Origin: Terriglobia bacterium
GTDB lineage: Bacteria > Acidobacteriota > Terriglobia > Terriglobales > Acidobacteriaceae
DNA length: 64,000 bases
Reading direction: 5' to 3'
Assembly: GCA_020073565.1 (NCBI GenBank)
Contig: JAIQEY010000002.1
Coordinates: 124,001-188,000 of the forward strand
Shown here: in pieces, positions 44,009-54,006 of the stretch
How positions within the stretch are numbered: position 1 is the stretch's first letter
Layout: each line of letters begins with the position of its first letter
Notes under the pieces: model-generated
Databases searched by the model: none
What the model was told of the DNA's origin: nothing
What the model saw: only the letters and a program-made list of their open reading frames with translations
Program-made: the position numbers and the translations under genes

Positions 44009-45580
44009 CTATGAAATCGTCTTCTTTAACTCGCGGCGGAGGATCTTGCCCGAGGGCGTCCGGGGGACGGTTTCCACGAAGCGGATTTCTCGCGGCTGCT
44101 TGTGGTGCGCGAGGCGGTCGGCGACGAAGGCGCGGAGTTGCTGGTCCAGTGCATCGCACGCGGTGAAGCCCTCACGGACGACGACGAAGGCGCACGGGAT
44201 CTCTCCGGCTTCGGCATCGGGCTTGGCGACTACGCCGCAGTCACGCACAGCGGGATGCTCGAGCAGAACGGATTCAACTTCGGCGGGAGCGACGGGGAAT
44301 CCTTTGTACTTGATCATCTCTTTGCGGCGGTCGAGGACGTAGTAGAAGCCGTCGGCGTCGGTGCGGACAATGTCGCCGGAAAAGTACCAGCCATCGCGCA
44401 CAACGGCGGCGGTGGCCTGCGGATCCTTCCAGTATCCGAGCATGAATTGCGGGCCGCGCATCACGAGTTCGCCTGGTTCGCCGGAAGCAACTTCGTGTTC
44501 GTTGAGGTCGAGGATGCGGCAGTCGGTGAGCGCGAGCGGTTGACCGATGGAGGCAGGACGGACCATTTCCGGTGGAGCGATGAAGCCAACGTGGGTAACG
44601 GGCGAGGCTTCGGTCATGCCGTATCCCTGCACTACGCCAATGCCGGTGAGATTGGTCAGACGGCGGGCGAGTTCGGGAGCGAGCGGGGCGGCACCGGATT
44701 TGACCCAACGCACCTTGTGGTTTTGCGGGAAGACTCCGGTTTCCGCTGCCTGGCACAGCGCGTTAATGGCGGGCGGGACCATGGGCATCATGGTGACGCC
44801 TTCCTGGAGGACGAGGGCGCTGAGCTTCTGGACGTCGAAGCGGGGCATGAGGACGAGCGTCGAGCCGAGAGAGATCGAAAGCGTCAGGGCTACGGTCAAG
44901 CCGTAGATGTGGTAGAGCGGCAGGAAGCAAAGCATCGTGTCGTCCGCGGTGAGCGGCGTGCCGTTTGTGCCCAACAACTGGTACACGTTGGCGACCAGGT
45001 TGTGGTGCGACAGCATGACACCTTTGGGGAGTCCGGTAGTGCCGCTGGAATAGGGAAGAGCGGCGACGGTTTGCGCGGAGTCTTGCATTGGTTTTGGGAG
45101 CGTGGCGGTCGAAGGAAGAAGCAGGTTGGCGAAGTTTTCACAACCTCCTCGCTCATGGCGCGTGGTGAAGACTCTGCGCAGGCAAGGAAGGCCCGCGAGG
45201 TTGATGCCCTCAAGAAGCGGGGCGTCGGTGACCAGAAACGTCGCGCCCGAGTTTTCGAGTTGATAACGGACCTCGCGCTCGCGGTAGGCGGGATTCAGCA
45301 GCGTGGGAATCCCTCCAGCGAGGGTCGCCGCATGATAGGTGATCGCGAATTCCCAGGAGTTGGGGAGATAGATGGCGACCACATTGCCCGGGTTGAGTCC
45401 GGTGGAAACAAGGCCCCGGGCGAGCGATTCGACGAGGCTCCCGTATTCGGTGAATGTCAGACGCAGGTCACAGGAGGAATCGACGAGAGCGGTCTTTCCG
45501 GAGTTCTGGCAGCAGCTTTGGAGAACGATGTCGTGAACGAAGCGGCCGGTGGGATCGGCAAAAAGTCGGGTACGTTGCAT
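44009..45580 (-). CDS. AMP-dependent acyl-CoA synthetase/ligase (4-coumarate:CoA ligase-like)
   Basis: These 523 residues form an adenylating enzyme of the ANL superfamily. The motifs are YSSGTTGLPKGVMLSH (phosphate loop), GYGMTEASPVTHVGF, DGWYFSGDIVRTD, LDRRKEMIKYKGFPVAPAE and the catalytic Lys in RTPSGKILRREL. It activates a carboxylic acid, probably aromatic or fatty, with ATP and CoA; the substrate cannot be read. ATG 45580 (MQRTRLFADP) was chosen because the usual family N-terminus starts there. Confidence 0.9.
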   Translation of the reverse strand: MQRTRLFADPTGRFVHDIVLQSCCQNSGKTALVDSSCDLRLTFTEYGSLVESLARGLVSTGLNPGNVVAIYLPNSWEFAITYHAATLAGGIPTLLNPAYREREVRYQLENSGATFLVTDAPLLEGINLAGLPCLRRVFTTRHERGGCENFANLLLPSTATLPKPMQDSAQTVAALPYSSGTTGLPKGVMLSHHNLVANVYQLLGTNGTPLTADDTMLCFLPLYHIYGLTVALTLSISLGSTLVLMPRFDVQKLSALVLQEGVTMMPMVPPAINALCQAAETGVFPQNHKVRWVKSGAAPLAPELARRLTNLTGIGVVQGYGMTEASPVTHVGFIAPPEMVRPASIGQPLALTDCRILDLNEHEVASGEPGELVMRGPQFMLGYWKDPQATAAVVRDGWYFSGDIVRTDADGFYYVLDRRKEMIKYKGFPVAPAEVESVLLEHPAVRDCGVVAKPDAEAGEIPCAFVVVREGFTACDALDQQLRAFVADRLAHHKQPREIRFVETVPRTPSGKILRRELKKTIS

Positions 45581-45673
45581 CGGGGACGATTGTACTGCGA
45601 GGATGCGAATAGCAGCAGTGACATTGCGGTGGGATGGCCGCGGAGTTGGGTGGCTGGCAGCCGTCAAAGATCT

Positions 45674-45705
45674 TAACCACGGAGGTCACAGGGGAACACA
45701 GAGGA
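45674..45705 (+). repeat. CCACGGAGGTCACAGGGG... dispersed repeat
   Basis: It starts TAACCACGGAGGTCACAGGG and ends AACACAGAGGA, a longer variant of 38800-38820. It lies just before the glutaredoxin stop. Confidence 0.6.
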
Positions 45706-45951
45706 CTAGCGGACCAGTTTACGGAGGAATTCCTGCTCGTCCATGCGGTACTTGAAAGCTTTGCGGCCGTTGATGAAGACGACCGGGACTTCGTCGTTGT
45801 AGCGGCGGCGGATTTCGGCGTCGGAGTCTACGTCGATCTCGCGCCAGGTGAAGCCGCCGCGTTTCTGGAGTTTGAAAAGGCTTTCCTTGACGATCTCGCA
45901 CAGGTGACATCCTTTGCGAGAATAGACGACGACTTCGCGCAGCTCCGGCAT
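45706..45951 (-). CDS. Glutaredoxin-like protein
   Basis: The 81-residue thioredoxin-fold domain has VVVYSRKGCHLCEIVKESL, with active-site CHLC, and the cis-proline segment NDEVPVVFINGRKAF. It is the small NrdH/glutaredoxin-like type called DUF836 or YruB-like, a thiol-disulfide carrier. ATG 45951 (MPELREVVVYS) was chosen; the frame is open upstream, but no domain lies there. It lies divergent from an SDR gene. Confidence 0.85.
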   Translation of the reverse strand: MPELREVVVYSRKGCHLCEIVKESLFKLQKRGGFTWREIDVDSDAEIRRRYNDEVPVVFINGRKAFKYRMDEQEFLRKLVR

Positions 45952-46016
45952 GAAAAATGCCAGTTTAGCAGCATTCGAAGCCTGTTTCCAAGACACGAAG
46001 GGCGTAGAATCCGGGC

Positions 46017-46760
46017 ATGCTGAAGACGATGGGAGTGCTTTCTGGGAAGACGGTGTTGGTCACCGGCGCAGCGAAAAGACTGGGGCGGGCGATTGCGCTG
46101 GCGGCAGCGGAGAACGGCGCACAGGTCGCGATCACATATCGGGAGTCAGCACGTGAAGCGCGGGCGGTGGTGGGCGAACTGGCGCGGCGTGGAGTCGAGG
46201 CGCTGGCGGTGCGGTGCGATGTGACGGACGAGACGAGTGTCCGGGAAATGGTGAAGGAAGTGGCGCGGGAAATGGGCGGGGTCGATGTGCTGGTGAATAA
46301 CGCCGCGAATTACGAGACAGCGGAGTTTGAGAAGCTGACCGTTTCGCAGTGGGACGCGATCTTCGCTTCGAACACTCGTGGGCCGTTTCTGGTGTCGCGG
46401 GAGGCGCTGCCATACTTGCGAAAGCGCAAGGGCAGAATTGTGAATATGGGGTCGCTGGGGGGATTGCGTCCCTGGGCGAGTCACGCTCACTACTGTTCGT
46501 CGAAAGCAGGGGCGCACATGTTGACGAAGGTAATGGCGAAGGCGCTGGCTCCCGAAATTGCGGTGAATGCGGTGGCGCCTGGGATGATCGACTTGGGCGA
46601 TCCGGCTGCAGCCGCGTTTATGAAACGCATGGCTCGTCAGACGCCGATGCGACGGAATGGAACGGCGGCGGAGATCGTTGCGGCAGTCATGTTCTTCGCA
46701 ACGGCTCCGAAGTTTATTACGGGGCAGGTGTTGGCGGTAGACGGCGGGCTGGGGCTGTAG
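46017..46760 (+). CDS. Short-chain dehydrogenase/reductase
   Basis: The 247-residue classical SDR has the cofactor loop VTGAAKRLGRAIA, NNAANYET, the catalytic Ser in VNMGSLGG, YCSSKAGAH (Tyr-x3-Lys) and an NAVAPGMIDLGD segment. The AAKRLGRAIA variant with basic residues after it (TYRESAREAR) suggests NADP and a pteridine-reductase/3-oxoacyl-ACP-reductase-like enzyme. ATG 46017; an ATG at 46029 is an alternative. Confidence 0.88.
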   Translation: MLKTMGVLSGKTVLVTGAAKRLGRAIALAAAENGAQVAITYRESAREARAVVGELARRGVEALAVRCDVTDETSVREMVKEVAREMGGVDVLVNNAANYETAEFEKLTVSQWDAIFASNTRGPFLVSREALPYLRKRKGRIVNMGSLGGLRPWASHAHYCSSKAGAHMLTKVMAKALAPEIAVNAVAPGMIDLGDPAAAAFMKRMARQTPMRRNGTAAEIVAAVMFFATAPKFITGQVLAVDGGLGL

Positions 46761-46895
46761 AAGGGCAGAAGTAAGAAGTCAGATTGCAGAAGTACCAGCC
46801 GAGGCTGCCGGTTGCGCAGCGGCCGATCTTCGAGAACGGAATTGTTTCCGAAAGCCGGTTCGAGTATCGTTCCGTTTTCGACTGCAAAACAATTT

Positions 46896-47477
46896 ATGAG
46901 ACGAGCCACTTGGGTAACGATCTGCCTGATCCTGGGAATGGTTTGTTCCGCAGGGGCACAAGATCGTCCCGAAGAGGGCGGGCGCGAACTTCAGTTGTGG
47001 ACGGGGGGCGGGCGCTCGGTTCCGGGTGGCACGAAGGACACGAGCTTGTGGAGCCTTGGGTTTCGGTATGGATGGATTCTGACCGCGCCGCACGGTCCAG
47101 GATTCTTGAATGGGCGATTCGAATATGCGGTGGATGCGGTGCCGGCATTCATCGTGTTTCAGCCGAAGAACACCGCCTATGGCGCGGGAGTGAATCCACT
47201 GGGGCTGAAATGGATTTTTGCGACACGAGGCGATGTAGCGCCCTATCTCGAGCTGGGTGGTGGAACGCTATTTACGTCCCACGAGGTACCGGCGGGGTCC
47301 TCGACGGTGAACTTCACTTCAGGCGCGGCCTTTGGAGTGCATTTTCTGGGAAAGCACGCGTGGACTGCTGAGGTGCGTTATCAGCATATTTCGAACGCGG
47401 GACTGACGACACCGAATCCGGGGATCAACACGGTCCAGGTGAGGATCGGGTTGGGGAAGTTTTTTGGAAAAAAGTAG
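46896..47477 (+). CDS. PagL-like acyloxyacyl hydrolase (lipid A 3-O-deacylase family)
   Basis: A signal peptide (WVTICLILGMVCSAGAQ) is followed by an eight-strand beta-barrel layout of about 170 residues. The catalytic motif appears in RYQHISNAGLTTPNPG, where His and Ser of the HxSN-type motif match PagL, and the strand NTVQVRIGLGKFF closes the barrel. PagL removes the 3-O acyl chain of lipid A in the outer membrane and so remodels LPS. The start ATG 46896 fits the signal peptide; the frame is open upstream. Length 193 is somewhat long for PagL but usual for acidobacterial members. Confidence 0.85.
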   Translation: MRRATWVTICLILGMVCSAGAQDRPEEGGRELQLWTGGGRSVPGGTKDTSLWSLGFRYGWILTAPHGPGFLNGRFEYAVDAVPAFIVFQPKNTAYGAGVNPLGLKWIFATRGDVAPYLELGGGTLFTSHEVPAGSSTVNFTSGAAFGVHFLGKHAWTAEVRYQHISNAGLTTPNPGINTVQVRIGLGKFFGKK

Positions 47478-47569
47478 AGCTCAAAGGAAAGACTACAACG
47501 TGCGCAAGGCAATACGAGAGATCCTCCGCTCAGGATGACAATCCTTGCAACTGCTTCAATGCCAGCTAG

Positions 47570-48796
<1,227 letters not shown>

Positions 48797-48814
48797 CGTT
48801 CTTGCTCTCCCCTC

Positions 48815-50026
48815 TTACTCTCCCCTCAGAATGATAGCGGGTTCGACGCGGCGCAGTAGCCCAATCGGCAAGATCGCAGACAGTAGTGCAACCGCGGTAC
48901 TCCCAATGAGCACGTAGGGGAACACGCTGAAGCGCGGGACGACGGGCGCATGAAAGTTGACGCGCCCGATCCATGCAGCGACGCCGATGCCGATGAGGAA
49001 GCCCAGGATGGCTCCGATGACCCCCATGGCCGCGGCTTCAGCGGCGAAGAATCCGTTGACTAGTCTTTCGGAGGCACCGAGTGCCTTCATGATGGCAAAG
49101 TCGCGGCGGCGGTCGAAAACCCATCCGATCAGGGTGGCCAGCACGCAGAGTGCGGAAGTCAGCACGATGAGCGTGGCGGCGGCGTAGAGCGTGGCGCGCG
49201 TTTTGTTCAGTACATTGGCCTCGCCTTCCATGATCTGGCGCACGGGGCGGACGTCGGCGGTCGGGAGGATTTGCGCCAGCTGTTTCATACCTTGGGCGAC
49301 TTCTTCGGCAGTTCCGTTGACGGCGACTTCGATGGTTGTGGGTGCAACGCCCGTCCAAGTTTGAAATGTCGATTGATCGAGGTAGATGCGGCTGTCTTCT
49401 CCGGCGCCGGTTTGGAGCAGGCCGGCAGGGGCGAGTTCGATGGTGCGTCCCTGGAAACTCAGTTCAAACGGCTGGCGATCGCTAGTGACGACTGCGGCGG
49501 CGCGAACGCCCACGAGGGCCTCACTGGGGATAGCCGGAGTCGAAGAGGGGTTATCCACCAGGTAGGCAAGAATTTGCGCGGCAGGCCAGTGGTTCACGTT
49601 CCACCAATGGTTCAGCTGTCGTGCGCGCGTGAAGTCGGTTCCCACGACGACCACTGACTGACCGCTCTTCGTTCGGGCTACGGCGTAGGAGAAAGGGACC
49701 GCTAGCGTCTTCGTGCCTATCGCGGATTGGATCTTGTCGAGTGCATCCGCGGGGAGAGCTTGGCTTTGTTTTGCGACCAGGACTACGTTCGCTCCGTAGT
49801 TTCGAAACTCCGTGCGGAGCTTGGCTTGCACATCCACGTAGAGATTCATCATCGCCGTGGCAACCGCAGCGGCCACAACCATGGCGAGCAGCGCCGAGGC
49901 GGCGCGTCCGCGACGGAGCACGGCGGCACGGATGAGCATGCGCACGAACATAGACGTGTGCGGCGATTGCGCGCGACGGTCGGCAACCTGCTTTGGAGTG
50001 TGCACTGTGCCCGGAGCCGTGCTCAT
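48815..50026 (-). CDS. FtsX-type ABC permease 2 of an FTR1 iron operon
   Basis: The 403 residues follow the FtsX layout: a first helix (ALLAMVVAAAVATAMMNLYV), a periplasmic domain of about 220 residues, and three C-terminal helices with VFDRRRDFAIMKALGASERLV between them. Its ATG overlaps the previous stop by four bases (ATGA), so it is translationally coupled. In Fet/P19-type systems two such permeases and a LolD-like ATPase follow FTR1. It is homologous to the upstream permease but clearly diverged (long soluble N-terminus of about 40 residues). It ends in IGLLRRVEPAIILRGE. Confidence 0.85.
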   Translation of the reverse strand: MSTAPGTVHTPKQVADRRAQSPHTSMFVRMLIRAAVLRRGRAASALLAMVVAAAVATAMMNLYVDVQAKLRTEFRNYGANVVLVAKQSQALPADALDKIQSAIGTKTLAVPFSYAVARTKSGQSVVVVGTDFTRARQLNHWWNVNHWPAAQILAYLVDNPSSTPAIPSEALVGVRAAAVVTSDRQPFELSFQGRTIELAPAGLLQTGAGEDSRIYLDQSTFQTWTGVAPTTIEVAVNGTAEEVAQGMKQLAQILPTADVRPVRQIMEGEANVLNKTRATLYAAATLIVLTSALCVLATLIGWVFDRRRDFAIMKALGASERLVNGFFAAEAAAMGVIGAILGFLIGIGVAAWIGRVNFHAPVVPRFSVFPYVLIGSTAVALLSAILPIGLLRRVEPAIILRGE

Positions 50027-51333
50027 GCTTCACCTCGCAGCGCGAATACGGGGTCGAATTTCACCGCTCGCCGAATGGCGGCGGCGCTTCCGGCAAAGGT
50101 CACTAAGACGGCAATCGCGAGAATAATGGGAAACAGCACCGGCTCAATGGAAATCTGCGAGTTGAAAATGGAGCGGCCAATCTGGCGGGCGAGCAACGTT
50201 CCGGCAGCGAATCCGGCGGCGCCTCCTATGAGGGCAAGAAGCATCGCTTCCACGAAAAAGATGGCCGCGACCGCAAAGTTACCGGCGCCGAGAGCTTTCA
50301 TCAGACCGACTTCGCGGCGGCGCTCGAAGATGGCGGTGGCCATGGCGGCAGATACGGCGAGGGCGGAGGCAAAGAGCGCGGCCAGCGTGACGAGTAGCAT
50401 CAGGCCCTGGATGCGCGAAAGTACCGTCCCCTCATTTTGTGCGACCTGGCGGATCTGCTCCGCATGCGAGTGTGGAATGACTTCCTGCAACTGATAGGCG
50501 ATCGACTGCACGTAGGGCGAGCAATACCAGCGATCGTAGACTTCCGGCGTCATGGTTTTCGGATCGCGGACGGCGAGCGCGTCTTGAGGCTTGGTTAGCG
50601 CGCTGACATAGACGCGGCGAACAGCGCCGGGCTTGCCGAGAATTTCTTGCGCGAGGGCGAGCGGCGCCACGACTTCATCGTCTTCGGCTGCGCCGGTCGA
50701 GAGGATGCCGGCGACGGTGAGGGTGCGGCCCGAGACTTGTACTGTGTCGCCCGGCTTCTTGGATAGCTTTGCCGCGAGACGTTCGCCTATAAGAATGTTT
50801 TGCGAGTTATCTTGGGGCCAACCGCAGTCGGCGGGACGGGCGGAGGCGCCCGTCGCTCCATCACATTTACCTTCTGCCTTCCACCAGGGGTGCGTGATCT
50901 TTACTCCGGTGGTGAAGTCTTCTTTACCGAAGGTCAGGGGCTTGTTGAAATAGGTGCCTACGAGAGTGGCATCTTGGCCGTCGGAGGCGCCGCCGAGTCT
51001 GATCGGGACGGGCAGCATGGGCGAGAAGCCGACGATGTTGTGGTGCCAGAACGTGCCGCGAATCTTGGGCAGGTCGACTTCGTTGAGAAACGTGCCATCG
51101 CTCGGCGGCTTCAGATTCACGCCGCCGATTTCCACGTCGAGCGTATCTTCCTGCGGCGTGACGACGAGGTTCGCACCATAGCTGCGGAGTTCGCGGTTGA
51201 TTTTGTCGCCGATGTCGGTGGCGACGGCGATCATAGCGGTTGCGACCGCTACGCCCAGCGTGATAGCTACGCCGGCGAGTAGCTTGCGCCGGGTCTGTCT
51301 GCGAAACGATTCGTAGACGAGGCGAGGAAACAT
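50023..51333 (-). CDS. FtsX-type ABC permease 1 of an FTR1 iron operon
   Basis: The 436 residues have a first helix near 20-40 (AGVAITLGVAVATAMIAVAT), a large periplasmic MacB-PCD-like domain (about 45-290) and three C-terminal helices including FERRREVGLMKALGAGNFAV. The start ATG overlaps the FTR1 stop by one base (TAATG). In related Fet/P19 loci the equivalent gene is part of a putative ABC system thought to handle iron or redox equivalents, of unproven role. A DNA module encoding DGATGASARPADC near residue 155 looks like an insertion of short-repeat origin. Confidence 0.85.
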   Translation of the reverse strand: MFPRLVYESFRRQTRRKLLAGVAITLGVAVATAMIAVATDIGDKINRELRSYGANLVVTPQEDTLDVEIGGVNLKPPSDGTFLNEVDLPKIRGTFWHHNIVGFSPMLPVPIRLGGASDGQDATLVGTYFNKPLTFGKEDFTTGVKITHPWWKAEGKCDGATGASARPADCGWPQDNSQNILIGERLAAKLSKKPGDTVQVSGRTLTVAGILSTGAAEDDEVVAPLALAQEILGKPGAVRRVYVSALTKPQDALAVRDPKTMTPEVYDRWYCSPYVQSIAYQLQEVIPHSHAEQIRQVAQNEGTVLSRIQGLMLLVTLAALFASALAVSAAMATAIFERRREVGLMKALGAGNFAVAAIFFVEAMLLALIGGAAGFAAGTLLARQIGRSIFNSQISIEPVLFPIILAIAVLVTFAGSAAAIRRAVKFDPVFALRGEA

Positions 51334-52583
51334 TATTTCTGCTCGAAGTAGTGGCGGCCGGCTACGATATCCGCCTCGGAGACAATCACCGCGTCATCGG
51401 TGACCTGTGCTTTTAGCGGAATCGGATTGCAGCCGCCGGCCATGCCCACAGATTGCGGATTGATGGGCGCCGCGCAGTTCTTGCAGATCACACCCTGCAT
51501 TCCTTTGTAGAAGCCGACAGGGCCGCAGATCTCGCAGGCATCGAACAGAGTCGCGATCTTGCCGTCCGGTTTCTGATAGAGCCAGAAGCGGATTTCGACG
51601 CCGCCTTCCTTGGCCGCGAAGCGATGGAGGTCGCCGTCGTAAACCTGCTTCACCGGGATGGACACGGCGCCGTTCACAAACGTCACTTCGGTTGCGGGGG
51701 ACAGAGCGCTGGCACTCTTTTCATAGATGAAGCTGGCTGTGATCATGACGATGAACAGGAACGAACAGACGTAGACCGACGCCATCCAGAGACGCTCGCG
51801 GCCCGCGGTCCAAAGCGCCTTGCGGCGGGCGGCGCCGGCTGACGGCAATTCGATCGGCTGGCGGCTCTTCATTTCGAACAACACCATAAGCGCGGCCAGC
51901 ACAAGAATAGTGACGAGGAAGAACAATTCGTTCCGGACGATGGGTCCGATGATGGCCATCTCTTCGCGGGAAGAGGGAAGCACGCCATTTTCGGAAAGTT
52001 CGTGCAGCCCTCCGATCAGAAGTTGCGCTGCAACGAAAAACAAAATGGCCGTAGTGACTTTGAAAAATTTCTGCAGGTTGATCTTGACGCTGCCCTTGAC
52101 GAACATCACGCCGAACAGGATGGCCACTACGACACCGACACTGGTTCCGATGAAACTCATCAGTTCGGTCGAGTTCAGCTTCACGGCGGAGAGAATCAGG
52201 ACCGTTTCGACGCCCTCGCGCAGCACCATCAGGAAGACGAACAGGAAGAGGCCGATCCAGGCGTCGTCGCGGGCGAAAAGGCCAATTTTGCCTTCGATCT
52301 CGCCTTTAAGTTTGCGGCCGGTCTTCATCATGAAGATGATCATGGTCACGACGAACACGGACGCGACCAGCATGACCCAGCCTTCGAAGATGTCCTGGTT
52401 CCAATTCAGGCGGGAGAGCAGGACAGCGATGGCGATCGACCCGGCAAAGGCGGCGGCGAGGGCGCTGTAAACGGACTTACGCAGATCGTTGCGGCCGATC
52501 TTGGTTAAATACGCGAGGGTGATGCCGACGATGAGGGCAGCCTCAACGCCTTCGCGGAGGGTGATGATGAATGCCTGCAGCAT
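51333..52583 (-). CDS. FTR1-family iron permease fused to a DUF2318 domain
   Basis: Residues 1-275 form about seven membrane helices with the two iron-translocating REGxE motifs: REGVE at 10-14 and again at 122-126. The C-terminal part (about 295-416) is a DUF2318 domain with paired cysteines CEIC (350, 353), CKNC (367, 370) and Cys385, likely a metal or Fe-S site on the periplasmic side. FTR1 imports iron, normally Fe(III) produced by a partner oxidase or P19. Neither P19 nor a multicopper oxidase is encoded here, so the DUF2318 part may take that role. ATG 52583 was chosen, with GGAAGAGG upstream. Confidence 0.9.
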   Translation of the reverse strand: MLQAFIITLREGVEAALIVGITLAYLTKIGRNDLRKSVYSALAAAFAGSIAIAVLLSRLNWNQDIFEGWVMLVASVFVVTMIIFMMKTGRKLKGEIEGKIGLFARDDAWIGLFLFVFLMVLREGVETVLILSAVKLNSTELMSFIGTSVGVVVAILFGVMFVKGSVKINLQKFFKVTTAILFFVAAQLLIGGLHELSENGVLPSSREEMAIIGPIVRNELFFLVTILVLAALMVLFEMKSRQPIELPSAGAARRKALWTAGRERLWMASVYVCSFLFIVMITASFIYEKSASALSPATEVTFVNGAVSIPVKQVYDGDLHRFAAKEGGVEIRFWLYQKPDGKIATLFDACEICGPVGFYKGMQGVICKNCAAPINPQSVGMAGGCNPIPLKAQVTDDAVIVSEADIVAGRHYFEQK

Positions 52584-52602
52584 GGAAACAGCCTCTTCCA
52601 AG

Positions 52603-52625
52603 TTGAAAATGAAATTCAATTTCAA
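52603..52625 (-). promoter_or_regulatory. 23-bp near-perfect inverted repeat, candidate operator of the FTR1 operon
   Basis: TTGAAAATGAA, one centre base and TTCAATTTCAA: ten of eleven arm positions pair. It lies 20 bases before the FTR1 start and just after the predicted transcription start, a repressor position. Fur-like or DtxR-like recognition is inferred. Confidence 0.8.
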
Positions 52626-52632
52626 TATCACT

Positions 52633-52662
52633 AGGATACGGTTTCGGGCAGGGGACCGTCAA
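52633..52662 (-). promoter_or_regulatory. Sigma-70 promoter of the FTR1 operon
   Basis: On the minus strand TTGACG (52657-52662), an 18-base spacer and TATCCT (52633-52638). The inverted repeat 52603-52625 begins 7 bases downstream. Confidence 0.65.
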
Positions 52663-52729
52663 CGCAAGGGGTCACCCGTGGATGTGATTTGGGTCACACG
52701 AAAGGACATAGCCGCAGGGCACACGAGCC

Positions 52730-53416
52730 TCAGGTCGCTTGCAGGAACTGTTTGGCTCGCTCCAGTTCCGGGAACAAATTCTCCTCAGCTAAGAACTCCG
52801 CTGAGTGCACGCACCAACGGCGGCCGCGCAACTTTACCGGGTGCTTCAGGTGCAGCATCTCGTGGAAGACGATGTACTCGACCGCGTATCGGGGAACCTG
52901 CGGATGGTCAAAGACCCGGCTGATGACGATGGTGTTGTGGGCGGGGTCATAGTGGCCGAGGCGGTTGCGGGCATGGTCGCGGCTCCAGGTGAGTTGAGGA
53001 CGCCCCATCAGGCCGTGGAAGAAGCGGCGGTTCAGGTCTTCGAAGATTTCGTCTAAGTGGTAATGGTGGCCACGGGCAGAGTGGATATGTTTGCGTCCGC
53101 GCATCTGGCGGAGGAGGCGCGCCTTGGCGGAAATGTCGTGGCTGGCAACGTAGCGGCGATAGCGGGCGCCCTGGGCGCGGTCGACCGGCTTACGATAGAG
53201 CTTGGCGAGGAGGACATGCGCAATGGCATGCAGCACGGGTTCCGGCGCGCCTTCGAGCAGATCGGAGAGGCGAACGTAAAGTTCTCCCTGGCGCAGGCGA
53301 ATGGTGTTGTTGACGGAGACGAAGGGATAGAAGCGAATATGCAGGGGCGGCACCGGCGCGCGGGGACGAAGCTCGCGGTAGCTGGCATGAAAGATTTCGG
53401 TGAGCCGCGGGGACAC
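52730..53416 (-). CDS. SprT-like zinc metallopeptidase
   Basis: The 228 residues contain HEMLHLKHP (HExxH) near 185, followed by conserved His in RRWCVHSAEF. N-terminal parts include SVNNTIRLRQGELYVRL and a basic central segment (RYRRYVASHD, LLRQMRGRKHIHSARG). This matches the SprT/YgjP-like family, whose better-known members act on DNA-protein crosslinks. It lies upstream of the FTR1 operon on the same strand, 68 bases from that promoter. It has no signal peptide, so it is cytoplasmic. Confidence 0.82.
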   Translation of the reverse strand: MSPRLTEIFHASYRELRPRAPVPPLHIRFYPFVSVNNTIRLRQGELYVRLSDLLEGAPEPVLHAIAHVLLAKLYRKPVDRAQGARYRRYVASHDISAKARLLRQMRGRKHIHSARGHHYHLDEIFEDLNRRFFHGLMGRPQLTWSRDHARNRLGHYDPAHNTIVISRVFDHPQVPRYAVEYIVFHEMLHLKHPVKLRGRRWCVHSAEFLAEENLFPELERAKQFLQAT

Positions 53417-53496
53417 GTTGTGGGAAGAGTAGCATGAGGCAGTAGTCAGTAGCCGGTAGTCAGCGAAACGGCGCAGGTGCCTTGCAGGGTTGACGT

Positions 53497-53997
53497 CTAT
53501 CGACGATAGACCACCTTGCCGCGCACGACGGGAAAGACTCCCCCCAACACACTTCCGGCGACTGCACCGACGGTCCCTGTTACGAGGGCGGCGCCTCCGC
53601 GCGTGAGTCCTCCATTGTTAGGGGCGGCGGCTCCGATGCCAACTCCAACTCCTGCTCCGATCGCTCCTCCAATCAATGGATTGAGTGCATCGACGGCTTC
53701 GCCATGCTCGAGGCGCACTTCACGCACGCGACTTCGTTCGTACACAGCCTCGTTTGGAATCGGAAAGACGATTCCGATGCGTGGATGACCATGGAGGGTG
53801 CGTCCGCAAACCAGTTGGTCGTCGGTCGCCGTCAGAAAAAAGCAGGTATCACGAATGAAGGCATGGCCAGCGAGGATAGAGATCCGGGTGCCGGGTGGAA
53901 GATCCTTCACCGCTTGCCAGTCTCCCTTCTGAGCCAGGCTCAGCGACGTCAGCAAGAGCGGAGCAAACCAGAACACGATGCTTTTTGTGCGTTGCAT
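53497..53997 (-). CDS. Secreted glycine-zipper protein, unknown
   Basis: A signal peptide (KSIVFWFAPLLLTSLSLAQ) precedes a beta-rich part with LPPGTRISILAGHAFIRDTC, then a glycine zipper (GGAIGAGVGVGIGAAA...GTVGAVAGSVLGG) that may insert in or lie on a membrane. The name of the domain is not recognised. It follows the next gene upstream (54918) by 9 bases, so the two probably form one operon. Both proteins combine a PTGT/PPGT motif with a small-residue stretch, suggesting a shared fold. Confidence 0.7.
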   Translation of the reverse strand: MQRTKSIVFWFAPLLLTSLSLAQKGDWQAVKDLPPGTRISILAGHAFIRDTCFFLTATDDQLVCGRTLHGHPRIGIVFPIPNEAVYERSRVREVRLEHGEAVDALNPLIGGAIGAGVGVGIGAAAPNNGGLTRGGAALVTGTVGAVAGSVLGGVFPVVRGKVVYRR

Positions 53998-54006
53998 GAG
54001 CTCATC

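Noticed and set aside
44102..45676. 524-codon plus-strand frame opposite the acyl-CoA ligase
   Set aside because: Antisense to a gene with intact motifs; rich in Gly, Asp and Val with no recognisable fold.
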